Under the pieces are notes generated by a model, which saw only the letters and a list, made by a program, of their open reading frames with translations, was not told where the DNA came from and did no database searches. DNA of 64,000 nucleotides from positions 2,232,001 through 2,296,000 of the forward strand of contig AP025685.1 in assembly GCA_022846635.1 (NCBI GenBank). Direction: 5' to 3'. Position numbers and translations under genes: made by a program. This document shows positions 38,162 to 48,081 of this stretch, one piece after another (the first letter of the stretch is position 1; each line of letters starts with the position of its first letter). This DNA comes from Salmonella enterica subsp. enterica serovar Choleraesuis. GTDB taxonomy: Bacteria; Pseudomonadota; Gammaproteobacteria; Enterobacterales; Enterobacteriaceae.

Positions 38162-38434
38162 TTATTTAATGTAAGAATCCAGCACCTTCAGCACCACCTC
38201 GAGATCTTCTTCGCGTTTGATCTCTTCACCCTGATGGACAATATGCTCGGTCAGATGCCCTTTTATCACCTCACGCATTAAACCATTCACAGCACCTCGT
38301 ATCGCAGCAATCTGTTGCAGCACCGCTGAGCACTCGTGCGGCTCATCCAACATTTTTTTTAAGGCGACAACCTGCCCCTGAATCTTATTGGTGCGGGCTT
38401 TAAGCTTTTGTTTATCACGTACGGTATGCGACAT
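38162..38434 (-). CDS. rcnR: Ni(II)/Co(II)-responsive repressor RcnR
   Basis: 90 aa from the ATG at 38434, matching E. coli RcnR length; a longer frame to 38455 is not needed. Metal ligands H3, C35, H60 and H64 are all present. Without metal it represses rcnA and itself; nickel or cobalt binding releases it. Two binding sites of the known form lie upstream at 38485-38519. Divergent from rcnA. Confidence 0.96.
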   Translation of the reverse strand: MSHTVRDKQKLKARTNKIQGQVVALKKMLDEPHECSAVLQQIAAIRGAVNGLMREVIKGHLTEHIVHQGEEIKREEDLEVVLKVLDSYIK

Positions 38435-38484
38435 ATCGGGATCCGGCTGAGACAAAATCTTTGTGAACTATAGCACCCCCAATC

Positions 38485-38519
38485 TACTGGGGGGTAGTAT
38501 CTAATACTGGGGGGGAGTA
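38485..38519. promoter_or_regulatory. Tandem RcnR operators
   Basis: Two sites of the form TACT-G6-N-AGTA: 38485-38499 (N is T) and 38505-38519 (N is G), 20 bp apart start to start, between the rcnR and rcnA start codons. Confidence 0.93.
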
Positions 38520-38556
38520 GAATTGCGCCCGTCTTTAATAACTAAGAATTATTCTC

Positions 38557-39678
38557 ATGAACGAATTTACGACTCTTCTACAGCAAGGCAATGCGTGGTT
38601 TTTCATTCCCAGCGCCATTCTGCTCGGCGCGCTTCACGGGCTTGAACCAGGCCACTCAAAAACGATGATGGCAGCGTTTATCATCGCGATAAAAGGGACG
38701 GTCAGGCAGGCCGCCATGCTGGGAATGGCGGCCACCCTTTCCCACACGGCCATCGTGTGGCTAATCGCTTTCGGCGGGATGTATATCAGCAACCGCTTTA
38801 CGGCGGAGTCCGCAGAACCGTGGCTGCAAGTGGTTTCAACCATCGTTATTCTGGGAACGGCATTCTGGATGTTCTGGCGCACCTGGTCTGGGGAAAGAAA
38901 CTGGTTACAGGAGATGCAGAATAGCGAACACTCGCATGATGATAATGTGAAAATCATTGATACCGGGCACGGCAGTGTTGAGCTGTCTATCTTTGAACAG
39001 AACCAGCCGCCCCACTGGCGATTAAGTACACTCAACGGCAGAAAATGGCAGGCACAGGATGTGACGTTAGCGACCCGCCGGGAGTCGGTAAAGTTCGCCC
39101 AGGTTTTTGATTTTATGGACTGTGGCGATTATCTGGAATCAAAAAAACCGATCCCTGAACCCCATGATTTTCATGTTTGCCTGTCGCTAGGGCATCGCGG
39201 GCACGTTCACGATTTTGAGCTCACGTTCTCGGAGCATGAACATCACCATGACCATAATCACGGGGATCTTGCGGGGATGGATGTTAATTCGAAAGAGTAT
39301 CAGGATGCCCATGCCCTGGCCCACGCCAGCGACATCAAGCGCCGATTTAGCAATAAAGAAGTAACCAACTGGCAGATCCTGCTGTTCGGTCTAACCGGTG
39401 GACTGATCCCTTGTCCGGCGGCCATTACCGTATTGCTGATTTGTATTCAGCTTAAAGCGCTGGCGGTGGGTGCAACGCTGGTGGTCTGTTTCAGCATCGG
39501 CCTGGCGCTGACGCTGGTTACAGTTGGGGTAGGTGCCGCTATCAGCGTACGTCAGGTTGCCAAACGCTGGACAGGCTTCAACGCCATCGCTAAAAAAGCG
39601 CCCTATTTTTCCAGCGTGCTGATTGCCCTGGTGGGTATCTATATGGGCGTTCACGGCCTGAGTAATCTCATTAGCTAG
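38557..39678 (+). CDS. rcnA: Nickel/cobalt efflux protein RcnA
   Basis: 373 aa inner-membrane exporter of the NiCoT/RcnA family, with about six membrane helices. The first transmembrane stretch holds the conserved LLGALHGLEPGHSKTMMAAF (HxxxxGH-type motif). The long cytoplasmic loop contains a metal-binding histidine cluster (EHEHHHDHNHGD, residues about 227-238). GLIPCPAAITVLL marks the next conserved helix. The loop (residues about 120-270) is longer than in E. coli K-12 RcnA (274 aa), which explains the size. It is controlled by the divergent RcnR. Confidence 0.95.
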   Translation: MNEFTTLLQQGNAWFFIPSAILLGALHGLEPGHSKTMMAAFIIAIKGTVRQAAMLGMAATLSHTAIVWLIAFGGMYISNRFTAESAEPWLQVVSTIVILGTAFWMFWRTWSGERNWLQEMQNSEHSHDDNVKIIDTGHGSVELSIFEQNQPPHWRLSTLNGRKWQAQDVTLATRRESVKFAQVFDFMDCGDYLESKKPIPEPHDFHVCLSLGHRGHVHDFELTFSEHEHHHDHNHGDLAGMDVNSKEYQDAHALAHASDIKRRFSNKEVTNWQILLFGLTGGLIPCPAAITVLLICIQLKALAVGATLVVCFSIGLALTLVTVGVGAAISVRQVAKRWTGFNAIAKKAPYFSSVLIALVGIYMGVHGLSNLIS

Positions 39679-39745
39679 CACGGCTGAGAGGCCAGCCTAA
39701 CGCAGGCCCTCTTTTCCCGGAGCTTTACACCACATTCACAGCCGT

Positions 39746-39772
39746 AAAAAAATGCTGCCCGCAGGCAGCATT
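39746..39772 (-). terminator. Rho-independent terminator of cybB
   Basis: Minus strand: AATGCTGCC / GGCAGCATT, a 9-bp stem followed by seven T residues, 42 bp after the cybB stop. Confidence 0.87.
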
Positions 39773-39813
39773 CGTCGCAACGTATTCAGTATTGATTCCA
39801 ACCATAGCGGCGG

Positions 39814-40341
39814 TTAGCGGCCGCCCGGCATCATCCGTTTCAGGGTATTATCGCGCCACCAGTAGTGGTGCAGCAGCGCAGCGGCGGCGTGAATAGCGAT
39901 TAGCCAGTAGCTAAAGTTTGCCAGCAGCTCATGCCATGATTTTACGCTGTGCTCTAAATCTTCATCCGGGATCGCGGCTACCGGCATGGAGATACCGAAA
40001 AAGTGCCAGCCGCTGCCTTTAAACCAAACGGTTAACACCCCCAAAATCGGTAGCGCCAGGAAGGTAAGCCAGATAGCAAGATGGCCCAGATGTGCCAGGC
40101 CGATTGACCACACCGGCGGCTTAGGCACGACCGGCGGTGCGGGATAGCGCAGCCGTAAGATAAGCCGCGCCACCATCAGCACACCGACGCTAATGCCGCA
40201 GCTGGCGTGAATAGTCAGGATCAATGGCCGCTGGGAGCGAGGAAAATCATGGCGCAGCTCCATGCTGAGCCAGGCAATGACCACTAAAATCAGCACCAGC
40301 CAGTGCAAACCTATCTGCAGCCCGGTGTACTTACTTCGCAT
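39814..40341 (-). CDS. cybB: Cytochrome b561
   Basis: 175 aa, the usual length. Four membrane helices with heme-ligating histidines in LQIGLHWLVLILV, TIHASCGISVG and WLIAIHAAAALLHHYWW. It is a dihaem b-type inner-membrane cytochrome that oxidises quinol and reduces superoxide. The cybB-gapC-ydcF-hrpA order equals that of E. coli with aldA and others missing. Confidence 0.94.
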   Translation of the reverse strand: MRSKYTGLQIGLHWLVLILVVIAWLSMELRHDFPRSQRPLILTIHASCGISVGVLMVARLILRLRYPAPPVVPKPPVWSIGLAHLGHLAIWLTFLALPILGVLTVWFKGSGWHFFGISMPVAAIPDEDLEHSVKSWHELLANFSYWLIAIHAAAALLHHYWWRDNTLKRMMPGGR

Positions 40342-40518
40342 AGGATGTTCCCTGAAATTGGATGTAATATTTTTGTAGTTTATAAGTAAAGCAATTTTAA
40401 TTCAGCAGGTTGTTGTAATTTCCAGTAACCAGCCTTTCCACCTGTCCTTGCATGCCCCGCTCTACTGGTCTATCCCTTAGGGACGCTAATTTTCCCGTTC
40501 CTTATTGGAGATTCCGTT

Positions 40519-41520
40519 ATGAAGAAAATCGGTATTAATGGTTTTGGGCGTATCGGCAGGCTGGTTTTACGGCGTTTACTGGCGACCAACAGTAACCTTG
40601 AAGTAGTGGCGATTAACGATCTGACCTCGCCTGAAGTGCTGGCCTATCTGTTCAAATATGACACCACCTACGGGCCGTTTTCAGGCAGCGTCGAGCACAG
40701 CGAAAATGCGCTTATCATTAACGGTAAAAGTATTGCCGTCTACGCCGAGAAAGATGCCCGACAGATCCCATGGAGCAAGCTGAGCGTGGATGTGGTGGTA
40801 GAGTGTACCGGCTTCTATACCTCCAGCGAAAAATCCCAGGCTCACCTGGATGCAGGTGCCAAAAAAGTGCTGATTTCGGCTCCTGCTGGCGATATGAAAA
40901 CCGTGGTTTTTAACGTCAACGACGACACGATGGACGCCGGTGACAAGCTGTTATCCGTTGCCTCGTGCACCACCAACTGCCTGGCGCCAATGGCTAAAGT
41001 GCTCAACGACAGTTTCGGAGTTAAAGCCGGGACGATGACGACTATTCACGCCTATACCGGTACGCAGTCGCTGGTCGACGGGCCGCGCGGTAAAGACCTG
41101 CGGGCTTCAAGGGCCGCGGCGGAAAACATCATCCCGCATACTACTGGCGCCGCCAAGGCTATTGGTCTCGTGGTGCCGGAGCTTAACGGCAAGCTGAAAG
41201 GGCATGCTCAGCGTGTGCCAACCCCTACCGGCTCAGTGACCGAGCTGGTCAGCGTGCTGAATAAGAAAGTTTCGGCTGATGAAGTTAACGGTGCAATGAA
41301 GGCCGCAGCGGCTAATAATCCGTCGTTTGGCTATACCGAGGACTTGATTGTTTCTTCGGATATCATTAATACCGAATTTGGTTCGCTATTTGACGCCACC
41401 CAGACTGAAATTGTCGATGCCGGAGATGTTCAACTGGTTAAAACCGTTGCCTGGTACGATAACGAAGCTGGATTCGTCACCCAGTTGGTGCGGGTTCTGG
41501 AAAAATACGTCACGCTGTAA
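40519..41520 (+). CDS. gapC: Glyceraldehyde-3-phosphate dehydrogenase C (intact)
   Basis: 333 aa, full length. N-terminal NAD motif [14 protein letters not shown]; the catalytic cysteine lies in SCTTNCLAP (about residue 152) and the histidine follows in TTIHAYTG. It converts glyceraldehyde 3-phosphate to 1,3-bisphosphoglycerate. It is distinct from core gapA and occupies the gapC position beside cybB and ydcF. In E. coli K-12 the corresponding gapC is a pseudogene, but here the frame is uninterrupted with an upstream TTGGAG site. Confidence 0.95.
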   Translation: MKKIGINGFGRIGRLVLRRLLATNSNLEVVAINDLTSPEVLAYLFKYDTTYGPFSGSVEHSENALIINGKSIAVYAEKDARQIPWSKLSVDVVVECTGFYTSSEKSQAHLDAGAKKVLISAPAGDMKTVVFNVNDDTMDAGDKLLSVASCTTNCLAPMAKVLNDSFGVKAGTMTTIHAYTGTQSLVDGPRGKDLRASRAAAENIIPHTTGAAKAIGLVVPELNGKLKGHAQRVPTPTGSVTELVSVLNKKVSADEVNGAMKAAAANNPSFGYTEDLIVSSDIINTEFGSLFDATQTEIVDAGDVQLVKTVAWYDNEAGFVTQLVRVLEKYVTL

Positions 41521-41529
41521 TGATACGAC

Positions 41530-41553
41530 ATCCCGGAGCCCGCGCTCCGGGAT
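41530..41553. terminator. Bidirectional terminator between gapC and ydcF
   Basis: ATCCCGGAG / CTCCGGGAT, a 9-bp stem with a 6-nt loop, between the convergent stops at 41520 and 41555. Confidence 0.75.
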
Positions 41554-41554
41554 C

Positions 41555-42352
41555 TCAGCCTGCAATACGCCTTCCGGCAACGATATCCTGCAATACGTCT
41601 GCCGCCATCAGTTCACGCCACGCCTGCTCCACCAGCGGCGGAATATCGACCCGCTCCATAAAGTCACGCCCTGCCGGACCATAACCCTGCGCATCATTAC
41701 GCAGCCGCGGCAGCTCGCCAGTAATCAGCGCCAGATAGCGCACAACCGGCCACATCCCCTGGTGATTCCCGGCAAACTGCACGCCATGAACGCTATTTTC
41801 CAGATACGGCGTGACGCCCGGATAGCTGAGCCAGAGCGGCGCATCGGCCTGTCCGCGCCAGGCGCGCTGGAATGTGGCAATACTGCGGCGTTGCATTGTA
41901 GGGTCCTGAACCAGTAGCGCACGGGCGGGCAGCCAGTTCAGCCCCTCCAGAGTGCGACGGGTGAACGCGGCGTTTTCACCACAGTTGGTAGACTGGTTTT
42001 CGATAATCAGACGGGCGCTATCTATTTGCCAGTGGCGGCGAGCGATGTCGCCAATAATATCGGCCTCGCTACGCCCCTCGCACTCAATGCCTTGATAGCG
42101 GGCATCCGCCGCCACCGCCCGATATAGCCAGCCGGTAGAATGGCCAATACCGCCGCTAACCAGCAGAGGCAGGCCGCGCTCAGAGGCTAGCCGCAGGGCG
42201 GCATCAATGGTTGGGATAACCGCGTTACCCGCCAGCACCACCAGCTCAAAATCTTCAGCCACGCCCTGCGGATAGTCATTTTGCGCCAGCCAGCCGCCCA
42301 GTTCGTTAGCTGCGGCGACTATTTCGTGGCTTAGAGTCAGTCGATCCTCCAC
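41555..42352 (-). CDS. ydcF: YdcF, DUF218 family protein
   Basis: About 265 aa. The DUF218 core shows VVLAGNAVIPTIDAALRLA, LLVSGGIGHSTGWLYRAV, STNCGENAAFTRR and VQDPTMQRRSIATFQRAW. E. coli YdcF binds S-adenosylmethionine; its role is unknown. AAGGAG inside the end of fosA is correctly spaced for a GTG start at 42352; an in-frame ATG at 42373 would overlap fosA by 20 bp and lacks a site. It is likely co-transcribed with the upstream fosA and hrpA. Confidence 0.9.
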   Translation of the reverse strand: MEDRLTLSHEIVAAANELGGWLAQNDYPQGVAEDFELVVLAGNAVIPTIDAALRLASERGLPLLVSGGIGHSTGWLYRAVAADARYQGIECEGRSEADIIGDIARRHWQIDSARLIIENQSTNCGENAAFTRRTLEGLNWLPARALLVQDPTMQRRSIATFQRAWRGQADAPLWLSYPGVTPYLENSVHGVQFAGNHQGMWPVVRYLALITGELPRLRNDAQGYGPAGRDFMERVDIPPLVEQAWRELMAADVLQDIVAGRRIAG

Positions 42353-42353
42353 G

Positions 42354-42785
42354 CTATTGCTCCTTGTTTTCACTATCTGCGGAGTTGTAGAACGTCATAT
42401 CCTGATATGGCCGGTCGCGACAGGCGGCCAGGCGAGAGGCCAGGTCGCCCACATGCAGCTCGAGCCGATGTCCATCCGGACAGCAGAAGTAAAATGATGC
42501 ACCTTCACTGCGATTTTCACGCCAGACTTTAACCTGCGCTTCTTGCAGCCGGGCAACCATCGAAGGAAAGGCCTCAGCGCTAATGCTAAAAGCGCAGTGG
42601 CTGTAATTTTCCGGCGGTGGCGGCCCGTTGTCTTCACTCAGACAGATCCAGGTCTCGCCGCAGCTTAAATAAGCACCGTGCGCCCAGCGGGCATGCAGTT
42701 CCATGCCTAATAGCCGATGGTAGAAGGCGATGCTGCGCCCCACGTCGCGTACCGCAAAAGTAAGGTGGTTAATTCCCTGCAACAT
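42354..42785 (-). CDS. fosA: Fosfomycin resistance glutathione transferase, FosA type
   Basis: 143 aa from the ATG at 42785; the longer frame to 42884 lies inside hrpA. It is a vicinal-oxygen-chelate protein closely resembling chromosomal FosA of Klebsiella. Mn(II) ligands H7 (NHLT), H63 (YSHCAFS) and E109 (HRLELHVG) are present. The K+ loop and phosphonate pocket NRSEGAS and the terminal SRLAACRDRPY are also present. FosA opens the fosfomycin epoxide with glutathione. It sits between hrpA (22 bp upstream) and ydcF. Activity is inferred from conserved residues. Confidence 0.9.
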   Translation of the reverse strand: MLQGINHLTFAVRDVGRSIAFYHRLLGMELHARWAHGAYLSCGETWICLSEDNGPPPPENYSHCAFSISAEAFPSMVARLQEAQVKVWRENRSEGASFYFCCPDGHRLELHVGDLASRLAACRDRPYQDMTFYNSADSENKEQ

Positions 42786-42807
42786 CGTCTGCCCCCATGC
42801 CGTTATT

Positions 42808-45800
42808 TTAGCTTTCGGCCTGCTCCATCGCCTGAAGTACCCGCTTATCCGAGACTGGATAAGGGGTACCCAGCTGCTGAGCAAAATAGCTCACCCGCAG
42901 CTCCTCCAGCATCCAGCGAATGGCCTGTACATCTTCATCTTCGCGGCGGGCCGCCGGAAGTTTGTTAAGCCATTCGCGCCACGCCTGCTGCACCCGATCC
43001 ACTTTAAGCATTTGAGCGCGATCCCGGTGCGGATCGATAGCCATTTTCTCCAGCCGTTTATCGATAGCCTGCAAATAGCGCAAAGTATCATCCAGGCGGT
43101 TAAAGCCATTGCCGGTCACAAAGCCTTTGTAAACCAGGCCGCTCAGCTGCGCTTTTACATCCGCTAGTCCCAGAGCCATTGTCATATCCATCCGCCCTTT
43201 CAGGCGTTTGTTGATGGTAAAGACCATGCCTAAGATTTGCTCAACCCGTTTCGCAATTTCCACCACGGTGTCGTTCAGCTCTGCGCGTACCTTTTCATGA
43301 AGCGCCTGATAACCGGCTTCATCCCACACGGGGCCTCCGGCCTGGCTGATAAGCTTATCCACCCCGCAGGAAATGCAGTCATCAATGAGATCCAGCACCT
43401 TGCCGTAAGGGTTGAAGTAAAGCCCCAGCTTGGCTTTGTTCGGCAGTTTTTCGTGCAGATACTTAATCGGCGACGGCACGTTGAGTAGCAGCATCCGCCG
43501 CAGCCCGGCCCACATGGCATGGCGTTGCTCCTGCGGATTATCGAACAGACGAATAGCCACGCTATCGCGCTCATCAACCAGCGCCGGCCAGGCTTTCATC
43601 TGGTAGCCGCCGCGTTTCTGCTCGTAGTGTTCCGGCAGAGAGCCAAAGCTCCAGATATGCAGACCGCTCTGCTCAATGCCGTCATCGGCAACCGCAGAGA
43701 GCGTCTCCTGAACTTTGCCTTTCAAAGCATCTTTCAGCGCAGTGAGGTCTTTACCCTCATTCAGCTTTTTACGGTTTTCATCGATAACCCGGAATGTCAT
43801 TTTCAGATGATCGGGCACCTGTTCCCATTGCCAGGCATCGCTATCAACGGTCACACCGGTCATGCGTCGCAGCTCCTGGCCCAGGCTCTCCAGCAGCGGT
43901 AATGACAGTGGAGTCGCCCGACCGAGGAAAGCTTCGGCATAGTTCGGCGCCGGAACAAAATTGCGCCGCTGCGGTTTTGGCAGTGATTTGATGAGCGCAA
44001 TCACCAGTTCACGGCGCATACCCGGAACCTGCCACTCAAAACCGCTCTCGCTGACCTGGTTGAGTAACGGCAGAGGAATATGCACCGTCACCCCATCGGC
44101 ATCGGCGCCCGGCTCAAACTGGTAGCTCAGGCGCAGCTTCAGGTTGCCCTGATGCCAGAAGTTCGGGTAATCGAGCTTACTAATGGAGCCTGCGCCCTCT
44201 TTTATTAGCATGCTCTTTTCGAAATTGAGCAGTTCCGGGTCTTGCTTACTGGCCTTTTTCCACCAGCTGTCAAAGTGGCGCCCGGAAATCGCTTCATGCC
44301 CAATGCGCTGGTCGTAGAATGCAAACAGCGTATCGTCGTCTACCAGGATATCGCGCCGCCGCGATTTGTTTTCCAGGTCTTCCACTTCTTCGCGCAGTTT
44401 CTGATTGGCGCGCAGGAAAGCATGCCGGGCCTGCCAGTCGCCCTCTACCAGCGCGTGGCGGATAAACAGCTCGCGGCACAACACCGGATCGATTTGGGTA
44501 TAGTTCACCGGACGGGCCGCCACCACCGGCAGGCCAAACAGGGTCACTTTTTCGGTAGCCATCACCGCGCCCTGGCTGCGTGACCAGTGCGGCTCGCTGT
44601 AGCTGTGTTTAATCAGATGGCTGGCCAGCCCTTCAACCCATTCCGGATCGATTCGGGCGGCCACGCGCCCCCACAGGCGAGTAGTCTCCACAAGCTCTGC
44701 CACCATGACCCACTTCGGCGGCTTCTTAAATAGACCGGAACCTGGGAAAATGGAGAAGCGTGCGTTACGTGCGCCGGTAAATTCCTGCTTGTCGTTATCT
44801 TTAAGGCCGATATGAGACAGCAGCCCGCTCAGCAAGGCGCAGTGAATACCGCGGTAGTCGCCCGGCTCGCTGTTGATCGGGATCCGCAGTTCTTTCACAA
44901 CCTGGCGCAGCTGGGTATAGATATCCTGCCACTCGCGTACCCGCAGATAGTTTAAGTAATCGCTCCGGCACAGGCGGCGGAACTGGTTACTGGACAGCGC
45001 TTTCTGCTGTTCTTGCAGGTAGTTCCACAAATTCACCCAGGCTAAAAAGTCGGACTCTTTGTCGTGGAAGCGACGATGTTTTTCGTCAGAAGCCTGCTGC
45101 TTATCCTGCGGGCGTTCGCGAGGGTCCTGAATCGAGAGCGCGGCGGTGATAATCATCACTTCGCGCACACAGCCCAGACGCTGGGCCTCCAGCACCATAC
45201 GCGCCAGACGCGGGTCAACCGGCAGCTGAGCCAGCTGCCGGCCGGATGCGGTCAGAGTGTAACCGCGCGCGACTTCGCTGTCGGCAATCGCCCCCAGCTC
45301 CTGCAATAGCCGCACCCCGTCCTGAATATTGCGCTTATCCGGCGCTTCAACAAACGGAAACGCTTCGATATCCCCCAATCCCAGAGAGGTCATCTGCAAG
45401 ATAACCGAAGCCAGGTTGGTACGCAGAATTTCCGGATCGGTAAACTCCGGGCGCGACAGGAAGTCGTCCTCGCTGTAAAGACGGATGCAGACGCCTTCGG
45501 AGACGCGTCCACAGCGCCCTTTACGCTGGTTAGCGGAAGCCTGGGAAACCGGCTCAATTGGCAGACGCTGAACTTTGGTGCGATAGCTGTAGCGGCTGAT
45601 ACGCGCGGTACCAGGGTCGATAACATATTTGATGCCCGGCACCGTCAGCGAGGTTTCCGCCACGTTGGTCGCCAGCACAATACGCCGCCCGCTGTGGGAC
45701 TGGAACACCCGGTTCTGCTCGCTGTTAGATAAGCGGGCATAAAGCGGCAGGATCTCGGTATGCGGCAGCTCGCGCTTCACCAGACCGTCGGCGGTGTCGC

Positions 45801-46707
45801 GAATTTCCCGCTCGCCGCTCATAAAGATAAGAATATCGCCCGGCGCTTCGTGGCTCAGTTCATCCACCGCGTCGAAAATAGCCTGCAGCTGATCGCGATC
45901 GCCATCGTCTTCACCTTCAACGATAGGCCGGTAGCGTACTTCCACCGGCCAGGTGCGGCCAGAGACTTCAATCACCGGCGCGTTATCAAAATGACGCGAA
46001 AAACGCTCGGGATCGATGGTCGCCGAAGTGATGATCACCTTAAGATCCGGACGACGCGGCAGCAGTTCTTTAAGGTAGCCCAGCAGGAAGTCGATATTCA
46101 GACTGCGCTCATGAGCTTCATCGATAATGATGGTGTCATAGCCCATTAACAGCCGATCCTGCTGAATTTCCGCCAGCAGGATCCCGTCAGTCATCAGCTT
46201 GACCAGGGTGTTATCGCCCACGCTATCGTTAAAACGCACTTTATAGCCGACGGTACCGCCCGGTTCGCTGTTCAGCTCCTCGGCAATGCGGTTAGCCACG
46301 GTGCGCGCCGCCAGACGACGAGGCTGAGTATGGCCGATGTAGCCATTAATACCGCGCCCCAGTTCGAGACATATTTTAGGCAGCTGGGTCGTTTTACCCG
46401 AACCCGTTTCACCCGCCACAATAACCACCTGGTTATCGCGAATGGCCTCGAGAATATCCTGCTTTTTCTGGCTGACCGGCAGGTTTTCCGGATAGGTGAT
46501 TTCCGGGCGCGACGCCAGGCGCAGCGCCACTTTAGACGCAGCCTGGTCCATTTCCTGCGCCAGAGCAGTCAGAACGGCGAGCCGTGATTCACTATTTTTT
46601 ACTTTTTGCGCCCCCTGAATGCGGCGGGCAAAACGGCGCTGGTCGCTCAGCATCAGTTGCTTTAACCGGCTTTTCAGAGCGCCCGGGGAGAGAGTTTGAT
46701 TTTCCAT
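42808..46707 (-). CDS. hrpA: ATP-dependent RNA helicase HrpA
   Basis: 1299 aa DEAH-box helicase, the normal size. Walker A GETGSGKTTQLPK lies near residue 95, followed by IIIDEAHERS, TSATIDPERF, and the motif VI stretch QRKGRCGRVSEG. The winged-helix, ratchet and OB region and the long HrpA-specific C-terminus (DUF3418) follow. E. coli HrpA processes mRNA and clears stalled or collided ribosomes. It is transcribed divergently from azoR, as in E. coli. Confidence 0.97.
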   Translation of the reverse strand: MENQTLSPGALKSRLKQLMLSDQRRFARRIQGAQKVKNSESRLAVLTALAQEMDQAASKVALRLASRPEITYPENLPVSQKKQDILEAIRDNQVVIVAGETGSGKTTQLPKICLELGRGINGYIGHTQPRRLAARTVANRIAEELNSEPGGTVGYKVRFNDSVGDNTLVKLMTDGILLAEIQQDRLLMGYDTIIIDEAHERSLNIDFLLGYLKELLPRRPDLKVIITSATIDPERFSRHFDNAPVIEVSGRTWPVEVRYRPIVEGEDDGDRDQLQAIFDAVDELSHEAPGDILIFMSGEREIRDTADGLVKRELPHTEILPLYARLSNSEQNRVFQSHSGRRIVLATNVAETSLTVPGIKYVIDPGTARISRYSYRTKVQRLPIEPVSQASANQRKGRCGRVSEGVCIRLYSEDDFLSRPEFTDPEILRTNLASVILQMTSLGLGDIEAFPFVEAPDKRNIQDGVRLLQELGAIADSEVARGYTLTASGRQLAQLPVDPRLARMVLEAQRLGCVREVMIITAALSIQDPRERPQDKQQASDEKHRRFHDKESDFLAWVNLWNYLQEQQKALSSNQFRRLCRSDYLNYLRVREWQDIYTQLRQVVKELRIPINSEPGDYRGIHCALLSGLLSHIGLKDNDKQEFTGARNARFSIFPGSGLFKKPPKWVMVAELVETTRLWGRVAARIDPEWVEGLASHLIKHSYSEPHWSRSQGAVMATEKVTLFGLPVVAARPVNYTQIDPVLCRELFIRHALVEGDWQARHAFLRANQKLREEVEDLENKSRRRDILVDDDTLFAFYDQRIGHEAISGRHFDSWWKKASKQDPELLNFEKSMLIKEGAGSISKLDYPNFWHQGNLKLRLSYQFEPGADADGVTVHIPLPLLNQVSESGFEWQVPGMRRELVIALIKSLPKPQRRNFVPAPNYAEAFLGRATPLSLPLLESLGQELRRMTGVTVDSDAWQWEQVPDHLKMTFRVIDENRKKLNEGKDLTALKDALKGKVQETLSAVADDGIEQSGLHIWSFGSLPEHYEQKRGGYQMKAWPALVDERDSVAIRLFDNPQEQRHAMWAGLRRMLLLNVPSPIKYLHEKLPNKAKLGLYFNPYGKVLDLIDDCISCGVDKLISQAGGPVWDEAGYQALHEKVRAELNDTVVEIAKRVEQILGMVFTINKRLKGRMDMTMALGLADVKAQLSGLVYKGFVTGNGFNRLDDTLRYLQAIDKRLEKMAIDPHRDRAQMLKVDRVQQAWREWLNKLPAARREDEDVQAIRWMLEELRVSYFAQQLGTPYPVSDKRVLQAMEQAES

Positions 46708-46879
46708 GAGTCTGTTTTATAACGCCTGTCGGCGTGTGGTAACCATGATTGCTATGGGAGATAGCTTATCACAACCCGGCAACAGCCGCCTTGTTCAATA
46801 AATTCGAACATAGGATTCGATTTATTACGCTATTCATCCCGTAAATTTGTCACTACTCTGTCTGCCATCAACGGGATAA

Positions 46880-47515
<636 letters not shown>

Positions 47516-47535
47516 TTTACCCCGCCTCGCATCCA

Positions 47536-47563
47536 CCCGCAGCCGCTGGCTGCGGGTTTTTTT
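47536..47563 (+). terminator. Rho-independent terminator of azoR
   Basis: CCCGCAGCC-GCT-GGCTGCGGG followed by seven T residues. Confidence 0.92.
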
Positions 47564-47586
47564 ATGCTCTAAAGCCCTGTGACTGC

Positions 47587-47889
47587 TTATAACGGCCCGT
47601 TGGTAATCACGGTAAGCGGTTCGTTAACATCGAAAAGGGAACAGTGAATATCTTCGATACCGAAGCCTTTCAGACGTTCGGTATGCATTTTGACATAGGC
47701 TCGCGCGGTCTCTTCATCTTCAAAGTAATAAATACCGCCCGCTTCTCCCTCGGCGGCGTTCTCGGTCCAGATCTTCCAGATGAATCCCGGCTCTTCTTTT
47801 ATCGACTCAGCCAGTTCTCGATACTGGATAGCCATTTGTGCGCCGAATGGTCCAGGGGTTTTAAAATGGATCTGCACGAGTTTATTCAT
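47587..47889 (-). CDS. ydhR: YdhR, putative monooxygenase
   Basis: 100 aa ferredoxin-like dimeric alpha/beta barrel fold. HFKTPGPFGAQMA, ESIKEEPGFIWKIWTEN and EAGGIYYFEDEETARAYV match E. coli YdhR, whose structure resembles ActVA-Orf6-type monooxygenases. It probably acts on an aromatic or quinone substrate, which suits its place convergent with azoR, but this is inference. The ribosome binding site GGAG precedes the ATG. Confidence 0.9.
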   Translation of the reverse strand: MNKLVQIHFKTPGPFGAQMAIQYRELAESIKEEPGFIWKIWTENAAEGEAGGIYYFEDEETARAYVKMHTERLKGFGIEDIHCSLFDVNEPLTVITNGPL

Positions 47890-48024
47890 ATTGCACTCCT
47901 CCTGAGTTAGCCCGGTGCGGATGATTCCTCACCAGTTCTGAGCCTCAATGTAACCGCCTGCCGGCAAAAATGCCCGGTTTCGTCACATTAAAACTGAGAG
48001 TCTGGATCTGGTTCCCGCTTTTTT

Positions 48025-48035
48025 ATCGCTATATA
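48025..48035. promoter_or_regulatory. Possible ModE half-site
   Basis: ATCGCTATATA matches the left half of the E. coli ModE consensus as I recall it. A matching right half at the correct spacing is not present (TATAAGAACGA occurs farther on). It lies 47 bp upstream of the MolA-like gene. Confidence 0.25.
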
Positions 48036-48081
48036 ATTAAATGCATATCGAATATAAGAACGAAACCATAGGACTCTATCA

